Shown here: one piece after another, positions 1 to 8,882 of the stretch
Layout: the number at the start of each line of letters is the position of its first letter
Numbering within the stretch: the stretch's first letter is position 1
Assembly (NCBI RefSeq): GCF_025290835.2
Contig: NZ_JAOCQD020000001.1
Coordinates: forward strand, 1,302,001 to 1,366,000
Length of the DNA: 64,000 nucleotides
Reading direction: 5' to 3'
Source: Aquabacterium sp. OR-4
Lineage (GTDB): Bacteria; Pseudomonadota; Gammaproteobacteria; Burkholderiales; Burkholderiaceae_C
The notes under the pieces: model-generated
The model's database searches: none
What the model was told of the DNA's origin: nothing
Seen by the model: only the letters and a program-made list of their open reading frames with translations
Translations under genes and position numbers: made by a program

Positions 1-78
1 CCCAATGGCAGCGTGGCCCAGGTGCTGCCCTGCTACCAGGTGCTGCACCAGCTCGAGCAGCAGCTCAAGGTCGGCTGA
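1..78 (+). CDS. C-terminal end of an unidentified protein (partial)
   Basis: Frame 1 is open from the first base to a TGA at 76-78 and encodes the last 25 residues, ending in QQLKVG. The gene starts outside the window and the piece is too short to assign. It meets the sensor kinase gene tail to tail with a 14-base overlap of the two coding ends. The alternative is that this frame is only an antisense shadow. Confidence 0.4.
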   Translation, partial: PNGSVAQVLPCYQVLHQLEQQLKVG

Positions 79-1501
79 GCGGCACCGCCGCCGCCACCGC
101 CAGCAGCGGCAGCTCGCAGGCAAAGCAGCTGCCCTGGCCGGGCACGCTGTGCACCTGCAGCTCCAGGCCCAGGCGCTGCGCGTGGCGGCGCGCAATCGCC
201 AGGCCCAGGCCCACGCCGCGCGCGGCGCTGCGCCCGGCCTGCGGCACCTGGTAAAAATCATCGAACAGGCGCGGCAGGTGCTCGGGCGCGATGCCGATGC
301 CGGTGTCGCGCACGCTCAGGCGCACCCGGCCGGCACTGCCGGCACTGCCGACACCTCCGGCAAGTCCGGCACTTCCGGCACCTCCAGGGTTGCCGCTGCC
401 GGGTGGGCTTCCGCCGGCTGGCGCCGCGGCATCGGCCACACGCTGCAGGCTCAGGCTCACCTCGCCACTGGGGGTGAACTTGAATGCGTTGCCGATGATG
501 TTGTCGAAGATGCGGCGCAGGCCGGCCTCGCTGCTGTGCACCTGCGGCGCGTCGAGTTGCGGGTCGATCTCGAGCGTCAGCGCCAGGCCGCGTGTCTGGG
601 CCTCGGGCTGCCAGGCCTCGGCCAGGCTTTGCAGCAGGCCCGACAAGGCCACCGGCGCCGCGGCCTCGGCGGGGCCTTCGGCCGCGCCCGGCGCGTCGAG
701 CTGGCCCACCTCGAGCAACTGCGCCAGCATCGGCTCGGTGCGCGCCACGGCGCGGGCCAGGCCGGCGCCGATGTCGGCCAGCGTGTCGTGCTGCAGCTGC
801 CGGGCATGCTCGAGCACCGCCTCGCCATACCAGCGGATGGCGCCCAGCGGCTGGCGCAGATCATGGCTGGCGGCCATGAAGAACTGGCTGCGCGCATGCA
901 CGGCCGCGGTGGCACGGTCACGCTCCAGGCGCAGCGCCGTGGCGGCCTCGCGTTCGCGGCGCAGCAGCGCGCCGTAGTCGCGCACATAGCTGCCCAGCAG
1001 CCCGAAGAACAGCAGCACCAGCAGCGCGATGCCCCAGCCCTCGGGGCCGCCGCGCGCCAGCCACAGGCCGGCCAGCGTGGCGCACAGCGGCAGGGCCCAC
1101 AGCAGGTACAGCCGCAGCAGGCCGGCCAGGTTGGACACGCCACCCACCGTCAGGCCCAGCAGCACCATGCTCACCAGGTACTGGCTCTCCTGGCTGGCGT
1201 AGCCGGCGCACAGCAGCAGCGGCACCGGCTCCAGCAGGCCCATCAGCAGCAGCCAGCGGCCCATGCTGCGCAGCTGGGCCGGGGCCGGGGCCTGCGCGGC
1301 CAGGCGCCGGGCACGGGCACTGCGGGCCAGGTTCACCGCGGTCACGGCGCACCACCAGGCCGCCGCGGCCAGGCCCACGCCCTGTTGCCACAGCAGCCCG
1401 GCCACCAGCGCGTGGGCCAGCGCCACCGGCAGCAGCGAGCGCCGCACCTGGCCGCGCGCGGTGGCCAGCTGCGCCAGCAGGGCGGTGTCAGTGCTGGCCA
1501 T
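65..1501 (-). CDS. Membrane sensor histidine kinase
   Basis: 478-residue two-component sensor kinase, presumably phosphorylating the response regulator encoded just upstream. Residues 20-175 are hydrophobic and hold about six membrane segments. A coiled linker (175-205) leads to the HisKA H-box, SHDLRQPLG, with phospho-acceptor His213. A HATPase domain follows with N-box DNIIGNAFKF, G1 box DTGIGI and G2 box GVGLGLAIA. A Gly/Ser/Ala-rich stretch of about 35 residues is inserted between N-box and G1 box, encoded by imperfect tandem repeats. The start was set at 1501 because it overlaps the end of the response regulator by 14 bases and begins just before the first membrane segment; a longer frame upstream is an antisense extension. 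The signal sensed is unknown. Confidence 0.85.
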   Translation of the reverse strand: MASTDTALLAQLATARGQVRRSLLPVALAHALVAGLLWQQGVGLAAAAWWCAVTAVNLARSARARRLAAQAPAPAQLRSMGRWLLLMGLLEPVPLLLCAGYASQESQYLVSMVLLGLTVGGVSNLAGLLRLYLLWALPLCATLAGLWLARGGPEGWGIALLVLLFFGLLGSYVRDYGALLRREREAATALRLERDRATAAVHARSQFFMAASHDLRQPLGAIRWYGEAVLEHARQLQHDTLADIGAGLARAVARTEPMLAQLLEVGQLDAPGAAEGPAEAAAPVALSGLLQSLAEAWQPEAQTRGLALTLEIDPQLDAPQVHSSEAGLRRIFDNIIGNAFKFTPSGEVSLSLQRVADAAAPAGGSPPGSGNPGGAGSAGLAGGVGSAGSAGRVRLSVRDTGIGIAPEHLPRLFDDFYQVPQAGRSAARGVGLGLAIARRHAQRLGLELQVHSVPGQGSCFACELPLLAVAAAVPLSRP

Positions 1502-2174
1502 TGTCCTCGGGCGACAGGGCGCGAAACACCGCCTCGCCACGCCGGTTGACGCCCACCGCCGCCAGCACGCCGCGAACATGGCTGCGCACCGTGTTGAGCG
1601 ACAGGTCCAGCGTGCGCGCGATCTGCTTGTCGCCGGCGCCCTGCACCATGATCTTCAGCACCTCGGCCTGGCGCTCGGTCAGCTCGGGAAAGCGCAGGCG
1701 CAGCGCCTCGGTCTGCAGCCCGTCATCGGCGCTGGCGGGCTCGCGGCGTGCGGCGGCGCGGGCCCGCGCCTGCGCGGCATCGTCGGGCCAGGCGGTGCCG
1801 CCGGCCAGCACCGTGTGGATGGCCGCCACCAGGGCGGCACCGCTGGCGCTCTTGGGCACATGGCCGGCCAGTCCCAGGCGGTGCACCCAGTCCTTGCAGC
1901 GCTGCGGGTCTTCGCCCGAGACCAGCAGGATCGGCGCGCGCGAGCCGGCCCGGCGCAGTGCCTCGACCACGCCCTGGCCGTCAATCGGCTGGCCGCGCCC
2001 GTCCACCAGGTGCCAGTCCAGCAGCACCAGGCGGTAGGGCACGGTGGCCACCAGCTGCAGCGCCGCGGGCAGGTCGCTGGTCTTGTCGATGCTCAGGTCG
2101 GGCAGCGCCACTTGCAGGTAGGCGTCCATGCCGTCCAGCACCAGTTGTTCGTCGTCGATCAGCAGCGCGCGCAT
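1488..2174 (-). CDS. NarL/LuxR-type response regulator
   Basis: 228 residues. The receiver domain (1-120) has acidic Asp7/Asp8, phospho-acceptor Asp53 in LLDWHL, Ser86 and Lys108. A LuxR-type helix-turn-helix lies at about 165-215, starting LTERQAEVLKIM and containing the typical SLNTVRSHV recognition helix. It is a DNA-binding transcription regulator, likely activated by the kinase encoded downstream, with which it overlaps by 14 bases. The Lys and Ser/Thr positions of an active receiver are intact. Targets are unknown; the divergent PEP-CTERM gene 244 bases away is the nearest candidate. Confidence 0.9.
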   Translation of the reverse strand: MRALLIDDEQLVLDGMDAYLQVALPDLSIDKTSDLPAALQLVATVPYRLVLLDWHLVDGRGQPIDGQGVVEALRRAGSRAPILLVSGEDPQRCKDWVHRLGLAGHVPKSASGAALVAAIHTVLAGGTAWPDDAAQARARAAARREPASADDGLQTEALRLRFPELTERQAEVLKIMVQGAGDKQIARTLDLSLNTVRSHVRGVLAAVGVNRRGEAVFRALSPEDNGQH

Positions 2175-2418
2175 GGTTCACCTTGGCCGGCATCGGGTGG
2201 AGGGCAGGGCGCGGCCACCCGGCCAGGCCGCAGCGGGCATGGTCGCGCGAATGCGTGGCCCGCGCCTCACGATCTTGCGCGATCGGCCGGCGGGCACTGG
2301 TGCGCGGCGTCACCGCGTTCAAGGGGGTGGCACGCCGCCTCATGCATCTGCGCGATGCGCCCCTGCACGTGCCGCCCGAGCATGGCGCTGATCGATTCAC
2401 GAGGCAGGAGGACTGATC

Positions 2419-3141
2419 ATGAAACAAGCCAGAAACGCGCTCACGGCGCTGGCCATGGCCGCCGGCATCGGGCTGGGCTTGAGCCTGGGCACAGGCACGG
2501 CACAGGCCGGGCAGCAGCTCATCGAGTTTGATGCACCGGCCGAGGGCCTGGCGGCGGTGGCCGCCACCTACGGCCTGAGCGTCAGCGGTGGTGTGGCCGA
2601 TGCCAGGGTGGTGGGTGGCCAACTGCTGCTGTACGGCACCGGTGGCCTCAACGGCCACCTGGTGTTCGACGGCGCGCCGGGCGACTTGCGATTCGAGTTC
2701 GACACCTGGATCACCGGCGCGCCGGGCAATACGAATGTGGGCTTCACCACCGGCAACCAGGTGTTCTTCATCCACCCGGGTTACTGGGACAAGTACCAGG
2801 TGCCGAACCTGGGCCTGAGCGGCAGCCTGGGCTTCACGCCCGACGAGAACATGCTCACCCACTTCTCGGTGGACATCAGCGCCACCGGCCACGTGAGCGT
2901 GGTGATCCAGAACAATCACCTGGCGGCCATCGTCGAGTTCAACGACACCGCCTATGTGCCCGGCGTTTCGCGCCCCGGCCTCACCGTCGGCTCGGTGCCG
3001 GGCCACTGGGTGATCTACGACAACCTGGTGATCACCACGGTGCCCGAGCCCGGCACCGCCGCACTGTGGCTGGGCGCACTGGCGCTGCTGGCCGCTGTGC
3101 AGCGCGCCCGCCGGCGCAGCGGCGCCACGCCGCCAGGCTGA
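2419..3141 (+). CDS. PEP-CTERM sorted exported protein
   Basis: 240 residues. It starts with a Sec signal peptide (1-30, ending in AQA). The C-terminus carries a PEP-CTERM signal from about residue 208: VPEP, a hydrophobic helix, then an Arg-rich tail. Such signals are cut by exosortase, and the proteins are delivered to the outer surface or exopolysaccharide matrix. The middle looks like an all-beta extracellular domain without a recognisable active site. An AGGAGG ribosome-binding site lies a few bases before the ATG. No exosortase is encoded in the window. Confidence 0.85.
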   Translation: MKQARNALTALAMAAGIGLGLSLGTGTAQAGQQLIEFDAPAEGLAAVAATYGLSVSGGVADARVVGGQLLLYGTGGLNGHLVFDGAPGDLRFEFDTWITGAPGNTNVGFTTGNQVFFIHPGYWDKYQVPNLGLSGSLGFTPDENMLTHFSVDISATGHVSVVIQNNHLAAIVEFNDTAYVPGVSRPGLTVGSVPGHWVIYDNLVITTVPEPGTAALWLGALALLAAVQRARRRSGATPPG

Positions 3142-3173
3142 GCGCACCGCGCGGGGCTGAACCCATGGGGCCA

Positions 3174-3194
3174 GGCCGGGCGTGCGGCCCGGCC
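3174..3194. terminator. GC-rich hairpin after the PEP-CTERM gene
   Basis: GGCCGGGC and GCCCGGCC form a perfect 8-bp stem around a 5-base loop, 33 bases after the stop codon. There is no U-run after it, so it may only stabilise the 3' end or work with Rho. Confidence 0.35.
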
Positions 3195-3377
3195 GGGCCG
3201 GGCCGTCAGGCGCGTGTTGGCACAGGGCCGTCATGCCCGTTTCCGCTCTGGCGCGCGCAGGCGCCATCGGGCGCGGCAAAAACGCCCGCGCGCTGATCGC
3301 CATTGCCCAGGCCGGCGCAGTCGGCGGGCCGGCTTGATCGGCCAGAATCGTGGCCATCCCCCGTAGCCGAGTTGTCG

Positions 3378-4457
3378 ATGTCCGCCAGTCCTGCCCCCGC
3401 GCAACCCTCTCCTGTGCCCCCGCAAGTGCTCCCCGCGCGACGCATCGGCCCGTTCGAGGTCTCGGCCATCGGCCTGGGCTGCATGAACCTCAGCCATGCC
3501 TATGGCGCGCCGGTGTCGGCCGAGCAGGGCGAGCGCGTGCTGCTGGCGGCACTCGATGCCGGGGTAACGCTGTTCGACACCGCGGCGCTGTACGGTTTTG
3601 GTGCCAACGAGTCACTGGTCGGCCGCGTGCTCAAGCCCCATCGCCAGCGCATCACGCTGTGCAGCAAGGGTGGCATGACCGGCCAGCCGGTGGGCCCCGG
3701 CGGTGCGCTGCAGCGCGTGATCGACGGCCGCCCGGCCAGCGTGCGCCGCGATGTCGAGGCCAGCCTGCAGCGCCTGGGCACCGAGGTGATCGACCTGTAC
3801 TACCTGCACCGCTGGGACAAGCAGGTGCCGATCGAAGAATCGGTGGGCGAGATGGCGCGGCTGCAGGCCGAGGGCAAGCTGCGCGCGCTGGGCTTGAGCG
3901 AGGTGTCGACCGCCACGCTGCGCCGGGCCCATGCCGAGGCGCCGATTGCCGCGCTGCAAAGCGAGTATTCGCTGTGGAGCCGCAATGCCGAGCTGGGCAC
4001 GCTGGCGGCCTGCGCCGAGCTGGGCATCGCCTACGTGGCCTTCAGCCCGGTGGCGCGCGCCTACCTCACCGGCACCCTGCGCGATGTGAGCGGCTTTGAC
4101 GCCAAGGACATCCGCCGCGCCATGCCGCGCTTTACCCCCACCAACTACGCCAACAACCTGGCCCTGCTGGAGGCTTATGCCGCGCTGGCCGGCGAGGCCG
4201 GCTGCAGCATGGCCCAGCTGGCAATGGCCTGGCTGCTGCACCGCGGCCCGCATGTGCTGCCCATTCCGGGCACGACCCGCGTCGATCACCTGCACGAGAA
4301 CCTGGGCGCCGCCGGCGTGGCCCTGCCGGCCGCGCTGATGGCCCGATTGGACGCGCTGTTCACGCCCCAGGCCATCCACGGTGCGCGTTACAACGCCACC
4401 AATTCGGCCGAGGTCGACACCGAGGAGTTCGGCGCGGGTTCAGCCACCGGTGCTTGA
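3378..4457 (+). CDS. Aldo/keto reductase
   Basis: 359 residues, NAD(P)H-dependent carbonyl reductase of the aldo/keto reductase superfamily, TIM-barrel fold. The catalytic tetrad is visible: Asp67 and Tyr72 in FDTAALYG, Lys97 in CSKGGM, His144 in YYLHRWD. The start at 3378 was preferred to the longer frame at 3303 because the family motif (RIGPFEVSAIGLGCM) begins soon after it. The stop overlaps the GTG start of the AEC transporter by 8 bases, so the two are probably co-translated. The substrate cannot be told from sequence. Confidence 0.88.
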   Translation: MSASPAPAQPSPVPPQVLPARRIGPFEVSAIGLGCMNLSHAYGAPVSAEQGERVLLAALDAGVTLFDTAALYGFGANESLVGRVLKPHRQRITLCSKGGMTGQPVGPGGALQRVIDGRPASVRRDVEASLQRLGTEVIDLYYLHRWDKQVPIEESVGEMARLQAEGKLRALGLSEVSTATLRRAHAEAPIAALQSEYSLWSRNAELGTLAACAELGIAYVAFSPVARAYLTGTLRDVSGFDAKDIRRAMPRFTPTNYANNLALLEAYAALAGEAGCSMAQLAMAWLLHRGPHVLPIPGTTRVDHLHENLGAAGVALPAALMARLDALFTPQAIHGARYNATNSAEVDTEEFGAGSATGA

Positions 4458-5412
4458 GCTGCTGAACCTCACCGGGCCGATCTTTGCGCTGATCGGCCTG
4501 GGCTGGCTGGGTGTGCGCGCCGGCCTGTTTGACCGTACCCAGCTGCCTGCGCTGGGCCGCTTCGTGATCGGCTTCTGCATCCCGGCCATGCTGTTGCGGG
4601 CGCTGGGCCAGCGCGATCCGATGGAGGTGGCCAACGGCCGCTACCTGCTGGCCTACGCGGCCGGCTCGCTGCTGGCGCTGGGCGCCGGCCTGCTGTGGGC
4701 GCGCAGCCGCGGCCAGCCACGCGAGCGCGCCGCCATGTCCGCCATGGGCATGAGCTGCTCCAACTCGGCCTTCGTGGGTTTTCCACTGGCCCTGCAGCTG
4801 GTGGGCCCCGAGGCCGCGGTGGCCTTTGCGCTGACCATGGTGGTCGAGAACTTCCTGATGATGCCGCTGTGCCTGGCGATTGCCGATTCAGCCGCCGCGC
4901 AGCACGAGCCGCTGCACCGGGCCATCGTGCGCGCCGGCTGGGGGCTGCGCAAGAACCCCATCGTGCTGGGCCTGGTGGCCGGTGTGCTGCTGGGCGGGCT
5001 GCGCACACATGCCGGGCTGGCCCTGCCGCAGGCACTGCAAAAGGCCGTGGAGCTGATGGCCAACGCCTCGGCCGGGGTGTCGCTGTTCTACATCGGCGGT
5101 GCGCTGGTGGGCCTGGAAGCCGGCCAGGGCCTGAAGACCCACGTGGCCGCCGTGTCCGCCGGCAAGCTGCTGCTGCATCCGCTGGGCGTGGCCGCGGCGC
5201 TGTGGCTGCTGGGGCCCATGCCACTGCCGCTGGCCTGGTCGGCCGTGGTGCTGGCCGGGGCGCCGATGCTGGGCATCTACCCGATCCTCGGCCAGCGCTA
5301 CGGGCTGCAGGCGCTCAATGCCGCGTGCATGCTGGGCGCCACGCTGGCGTCCTTTGTCAGCCTGGGCGGGCTGATCGCCTTGCTGCGCCTGGTCTGGGGC
5401 CCGCCGCACTGA
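4450..5412 (+). CDS. AEC-family transporter
   Basis: 320 residues of a very hydrophobic protein with about ten membrane segments in the two-half arrangement of the auxin efflux carrier (AEC) family. These inner-membrane permeases often export or import organic acids such as malate or malonate. The GTG start at 4450 overlaps the aldo/keto reductase stop; the longer upstream frame covers reductase sequence and is rejected. A central loop (about 150-175) separates the halves. Substrate unknown. Confidence 0.85.
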   Translation: MLELLNLTGPIFALIGLGWLGVRAGLFDRTQLPALGRFVIGFCIPAMLLRALGQRDPMEVANGRYLLAYAAGSLLALGAGLLWARSRGQPRERAAMSAMGMSCSNSAFVGFPLALQLVGPEAAVAFALTMVVENFLMMPLCLAIADSAAAQHEPLHRAIVRAGWGLRKNPIVLGLVAGVLLGGLRTHAGLALPQALQKAVELMANASAGVSLFYIGGALVGLEAGQGLKTHVAAVSAGKLLLHPLGVAAALWLLGPMPLPLAWSAVVLAGAPMLGIYPILGQRYGLQALNAACMLGATLASFVSLGGLIALLRLVWGPPH

Positions 5413-5439
5413 CACCCGGCCCGGGTGCTTGACGCGCTA

Positions 5440-5476
5440 ATCCATCATGCTAGATGATTGATCCAACATGATGGAT
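5440..5476. promoter_or_regulatory. Inverted-repeat operator upstream of the XRE-cupin gene
   Basis: ATCCATCATG (5440-5449) and CATGATGGAT (5467-5476) are perfect 10-base inverted arms around a 17-base spacer that itself contains ATGATTGAT. The sequence is AT-rich against its surroundings and ends five bases before the regulator ATG at 5482. Its place and symmetry fit an autoregulatory binding site, probably overlapping the promoter. Confidence 0.6.
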
Positions 5477-5481
5477 GCAAC

Positions 5482-6066
5482 ATGGTCGATGACAACAGCC
5501 TGAACCAGCGCCTTGCCGCGCGCGTGCGCCAGCTGCGCCAGGCCGCCGGCCTGTCGCTGGACGGCCTGGCCGCGCGCTGCGGTGTGAGCCGCTCGATGCT
5601 GTCGCTGATCGAGCGTGGCGAAACCAGCCCCACCGCCGTGGTGCTGGAGCGTGTGGCCCATGGCCTGGGCCTGGCCCTGGCCGAGCTGTTTCAGGCGCCG
5701 CCCGGCGCTGCACCGCCGCCGCCCGTGGCCCGCCGCGCCGAGCAGGCCGAGTGGACCGACCCGGGCTCGGGCTACCGACGCCGCAGCCTCACGCCACCGG
5801 GCGTGGACACCGTGCTGCAACTGGTGGAAGTGCGGTTTCCGCCCGGCGCCCGGGTGGCCTACGAAACCGGTGCCCGCGCGCCCGCGGTGCAGCAGCAGGT
5901 GTGGCTGATGGCCGGCACGCTGCAGATCACCGTGGGCCCGGTCACCCACCAGCTGGCCGCCGGCGATTGCCTGGCGATGCGCCTGGACGCCCCCACCGCC
6001 TTCTACAACCCCGGCCACGAGCCCGCGCAGTACCTGGTGGCCGTGGCCACGCTGCCGGCCCGCTGA
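5482..6066 (+). CDS. XRE-type regulator with C-terminal cupin domain
   Basis: 194 residues. A Cro/C1-type helix-turn-helix (about 10-65, with SLDGLAARCGVSRSMLSLIERG) is joined to a small cupin domain (about 110-190). This architecture is typical of transcription regulators that sense a small metabolite. A frame runs 24 bases further upstream, but the ATG at 5482 sits right after the inverted-repeat operator and is preferred. The acetyltransferase gene follows after 21 bases, so the two probably form an operon. Confidence 0.85.
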   Translation: MVDDNSLNQRLAARVRQLRQAAGLSLDGLAARCGVSRSMLSLIERGETSPTAVVLERVAHGLGLALAELFQAPPGAAPPPPVARRAEQAEWTDPGSGYRRRSLTPPGVDTVLQLVEVRFPPGARVAYETGARAPAVQQQVWLMAGTLQITVGPVTHQLAAGDCLAMRLDAPTAFYNPGHEPAQYLVAVATLPAR

Positions 6067-6087
6067 GCCGTGCCCGCAGGAACCCCC

Positions 6088-6615
6088 ATGACCCCCGCCC
6101 CCTTCACCGTGCATGAACTCGGCCGCCCCGACAGCACCGACCTGAGCGGCCTGGCCGAGCTGCTGCTCGATTGCGTGGCCGGCGGCGCCTCGGTGTCCTT
6201 CATGGCCGACCTGACGCCGGCCCAGGCACAGGCCTTCTGGCAGGGCGTGGCCGACGATGTGCGCGCCGGCCGCCGCGCCCTGCTGGTGGCGCGCGATGCT
6301 GCCGGCGACATCGTCGGCACCGTGCAGCTGGTGCTGGCGCAGCCCGACAACCAGCCCCACCGCGCCGATCTGGCCAAGATGCTGGTGCACCGCTGCGCCC
6401 GCCGCTGCGGCCTGGCCGAACGCCTGATGCGCGCGGCCGAGGCGCTGGCACACCAACGCGGCAAGACCCTGCTGGTGCTCGACACCGTGACCGGCGGCGA
6501 CGCCGAGCGCCTGTACGCCCGCCTGGGCTGGCAGCGCGTGGGCGTGATCCCCGGCTACGCGCTTTGGCCGCAGGGCGGGCTGTGCGCCACCACGGTGTTC
6601 TACAAGCCACTCTGA
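6088..6615 (+). CDS. GNAT-family N-acetyltransferase
   Basis: 175 residues of the GCN5-related acetyltransferase fold. Acetyl-CoA-binding motif A is near residue 95-115 (MLVHRCARRCGLAERLM). Here the usual RGxG reads CARRCG, with R-R-C-G-L-A retaining the general shape. A ribosome-binding site AGGAA lies seven bases before the ATG at 6088. It is placed behind the XRE-cupin regulator and is likely controlled by it. The acceptor (antibiotic, amine or protein) is unknown. Confidence 0.82.
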   Translation: MTPAPFTVHELGRPDSTDLSGLAELLLDCVAGGASVSFMADLTPAQAQAFWQGVADDVRAGRRALLVARDAAGDIVGTVQLVLAQPDNQPHRADLAKMLVHRCARRCGLAERLMRAAEALAHQRGKTLLVLDTVTGGDAERLYARLGWQRVGVIPGYALWPQGGLCATTVFYKPL

Positions 6616-6627
6616 CGCACCACCACG

Positions 6628-7539
6628 TCAGCCGGCCTCGAACGCCACCGTCGCCGCCACCTCGTCGAGCGTGCCGCGCAGCCACTGGTGCAGTGCATCG
6701 GCCTGGTGCCGCACATGCCAGATGGCGTACATCGGCAGCGTGGGGCAGGGCAGGGGTGGCAGCACGCTGGCCAGGCCGCCCAGCAGGCCGAGGCCCAGGC
6801 GACTGGGCGCCGTGCACAGCAGGCGGCTGCCGCGCACAAAGGCCGGCAGGCCGGCAAAACCCGGCACCGTGGCCACCACCTGGCGCACCACGCCCTGCTC
6901 GGCCAGCCACTGGTCCAGGTCCAGCGCACGGCGCGGCTCGTAGACCACGGTCACATGCTCGGCGGCCAGGTAGTCGGCCAGGCTGGCCGGGGCCGGGCGC
7001 CGTGCCGCGTCGTAGAACACGGCGTAGCGGTCGTCGAACAGGCGGTTTTGCACCAGATCGGCGGCCTCGGGCGGGCGCGGGCTGAGCACCAGCTGGCAGC
7101 CGCCGTCGCGCAGCATCTCGGGCCGCGGCACGCCCGACGGCACCACCCGCAGCCGCAGGCCCGGTGCCTGTGCGCGCAGCCGCTGCAGCCAGGCGGGCAG
7201 CAGCAGATCACGCTGCAGGTCGTTGGCGGCCACGGTGATCTGGCCCTCGAAACGCGCGGCATCAAAACCGCCCACGGTGCTGAAGCCGCGCATCTGCTCC
7301 AGCAGCAGCCGCGCCTGCTGCACCAGGGCCTCGGCGCGGGCGGTGGGCACGATGCCGCGGCCCGAGCGCACGAACAGCGCATCGCCCACGATGGCGCGCA
7401 GCTTGTCCAGCGCATGGCTCACCGCCGATTGCGTGAGCCCCAGGCGCTGCGCCGCGCGGGTCACCGAACCTTCTTCGGCCACCGCCAGCAGCAAGCCCAG
7501 CAAATGGCCGTCGAGGTCCAAATGATCGAAATGGCTCAT
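6628..7539 (-). CDS. LysR-family regulator of the adjacent dioxygenase genes
   Basis: 303 residues with an N-terminal winged helix-turn-helix (about 10-70, AAQRLGLTQSAVSHALDKLR) and a periplasmic-binding-like effector domain (about 95-300). The start at 7539 leaves a 108-base divergent spacing to the ligA-like gene, the classic LysR layout; the much longer frame upstream runs antisense through ligAB and is rejected. By position it should regulate the extradiol dioxygenase genes, perhaps with an aromatic acid as inducer. Confidence 0.88.
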   Translation of the reverse strand: MSHFDHLDLDGHLLGLLLAVAEEGSVTRAAQRLGLTQSAVSHALDKLRAIVGDALFVRSGRGIVPTARAEALVQQARLLLEQMRGFSTVGGFDAARFEGQITVAANDLQRDLLLPAWLQRLRAQAPGLRLRVVPSGVPRPEMLRDGGCQLVLSPRPPEAADLVQNRLFDDRYAVFYDAARRPAPASLADYLAAEHVTVVYEPRRALDLDQWLAEQGVVRQVVATVPGFAGLPAFVRGSRLLCTAPSRLGLGLLGGLASVLPPLPCPTLPMYAIWHVRHQADALHQWLRGTLDEVAATVAFEAG

Positions 7540-7647
7540 GGGTTCTATCGATCCGCAGGTCTTTTTCTGAATCATGCCTGAAGCCACACTGAGCACACGG
7601 GTTTGGCCAGCCGGCCCGGCCCGACGCAAAACACCCTGGAGACCGCC

Positions 7648-7995
7648 ATGTCGCTCAACCAGCCGCCGATTCCCGGCACCGTGATCTTCGACGGCGAGAT
7701 GGCCCGCAAGGGCTATGCGCTGAACAAGATGTGCTATTCGTTCAACGACGCGTCCAACCGCGCGGCCTTCGTGGCCGACGAGGACGGCTACTGCGAGCGC
7801 TACGGCCTCAACGCCGCGCAGCGCGAGGCCATCCGCGCCCGCAACGTGCTGCAGCTGATCGCCGCCGGCGGCAACGCCTACTACCTGGCCAAGTTTGCCG
7901 GCATCTTCGGCCTCGACATGCAGGACATTGGCGCCCAGCAGACCGGCCTGACCAAGGAGCAGTTCAAGGCCAAGCTCCTGGCGGCGCGGGGCTGA
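7648..7995 (+). CDS. ligA: Extradiol dioxygenase small (alpha) subunit, LigA-like
   Basis: 115 residues matching the small alpha subunit of protocatechuate 4,5-dioxygenase (LigA family, all-helical), which forms a lid over the beta-subunit active site. Family features include YALNKMCYSFN near the N-terminus and LIAAGGNAYYLAKFAGIFG near residues 70-90. CTGGAGA precedes the ATG at 7648. The beta-subunit gene follows after 40 bases. Related enzymes act on gallate or other catechols, so the exact substrate is inferred. Confidence 0.85.
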   Translation: MSLNQPPIPGTVIFDGEMARKGYALNKMCYSFNDASNRAAFVADEDGYCERYGLNAAQREAIRARNVLQLIAAGGNAYYLAKFAGIFGLDMQDIGAQQTGLTKEQFKAKLLAARG

Positions 7996-8035
7996 TGCCC
8001 CAGCGCGCTTCAACCGACACCCAAGGAGCCCCTCC

Positions 8036-8878
8036 ATGGCCAAGATCATCGGTGGCATCACCACCTCGCACGTGCCCGCCATCGGCGGCGCCATTGCCAA
8101 GAGCCTGCAGCAAGACCCGTACTGGAAGCCCTTCTTCGACGGCTTCGGCCCGGTGCGCCATTGGCTGGCCGAGACCCGGCCCGACACCGTGGTGCTGTTC
8201 TACAACGACCACGGCCTGAACTTCTTTCTCGACAAGATGCCCACCTTCGCCATCGGCGCGGCCAGCGAATACCGCAACGCCGACGAGGGCTGGGGCATTC
8301 CGCAGGTACCGCCATTCCAGGGCGATGCGGCGCTCAGCTGGCACCTGATGGAATCGCTGGTGGGCGAGGACTTCGATCCGGTCAGCTGCCAGGAGATGCA
8401 GGTCGACCATGCCTTCACGCTGCCGATGGCCCTGCTGTGGCCCGATCAGAAGTGGCCGGTGAAGGTGGTGCCGGTGTGCATCAACACCGTACAGGCGCCG
8501 CTGCCGAGCGCCAGGCGCTGCTGGGCGCTGGGCCAGGCGGTCGGCCGTGCCGTGGCCTCGTGGCCGGCGGATCAACGCGTGCTGGTGCTGGGCACCGGTG
8601 GTCTGAGCCACCAGCTCGATGGCGAGCGCGCCGGCCACATCAACAAGGCTTTCGACCTGCAGTTCATGGACAGCCTGGTGGGCGCCCAGCCCGACTGGGC
8701 CACGCAGTTCAGCACCCGCGAGATCGTGCAAGCCGCCGGCACCCAGGGCGTGGAACTGCTGATGTGGCTGGCCACCCGGGCCGCGCTCGGCCCGCAGGTG
8801 CGCGAGCTGCACCGCAATTACCACATCCCGATCTCGAACACCGCCGCCGGCCTGATGCTGCTGGAACCCCGCGCCTGA
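8036..8878 (+). CDS. ligB: Extradiol dioxygenase large (beta) subunit, LigB-like
   Basis: 280 residues of the class III extradiol dioxygenase beta subunit, a non-heme Fe(II) enzyme that opens protocatechuate (or a close catechol such as gallate) between carbons 4 and 5. Candidate iron ligands are His12 (TTSHVPAIGG) and His59 (YNDHGLNFF), with a Glu near residue 240 in the C-terminal part; a catalytic His lies in GTGGLSHQL. Length agrees with LigB. AAGGAG lies six bases before the ATG. It pairs with the preceding alpha subunit. Confidence 0.9.
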   Translation: MAKIIGGITTSHVPAIGGAIAKSLQQDPYWKPFFDGFGPVRHWLAETRPDTVVLFYNDHGLNFFLDKMPTFAIGAASEYRNADEGWGIPQVPPFQGDAALSWHLMESLVGEDFDPVSCQEMQVDHAFTLPMALLWPDQKWPVKVVPVCINTVQAPLPSARRCWALGQAVGRAVASWPADQRVLVLGTGGLSHQLDGERAGHINKAFDLQFMDSLVGAQPDWATQFSTREIVQAAGTQGVELLMWLATRAALGPQVRELHRNYHIPISNTAAGLMLLEPRA

Positions 8879-8882
8879 GCGC

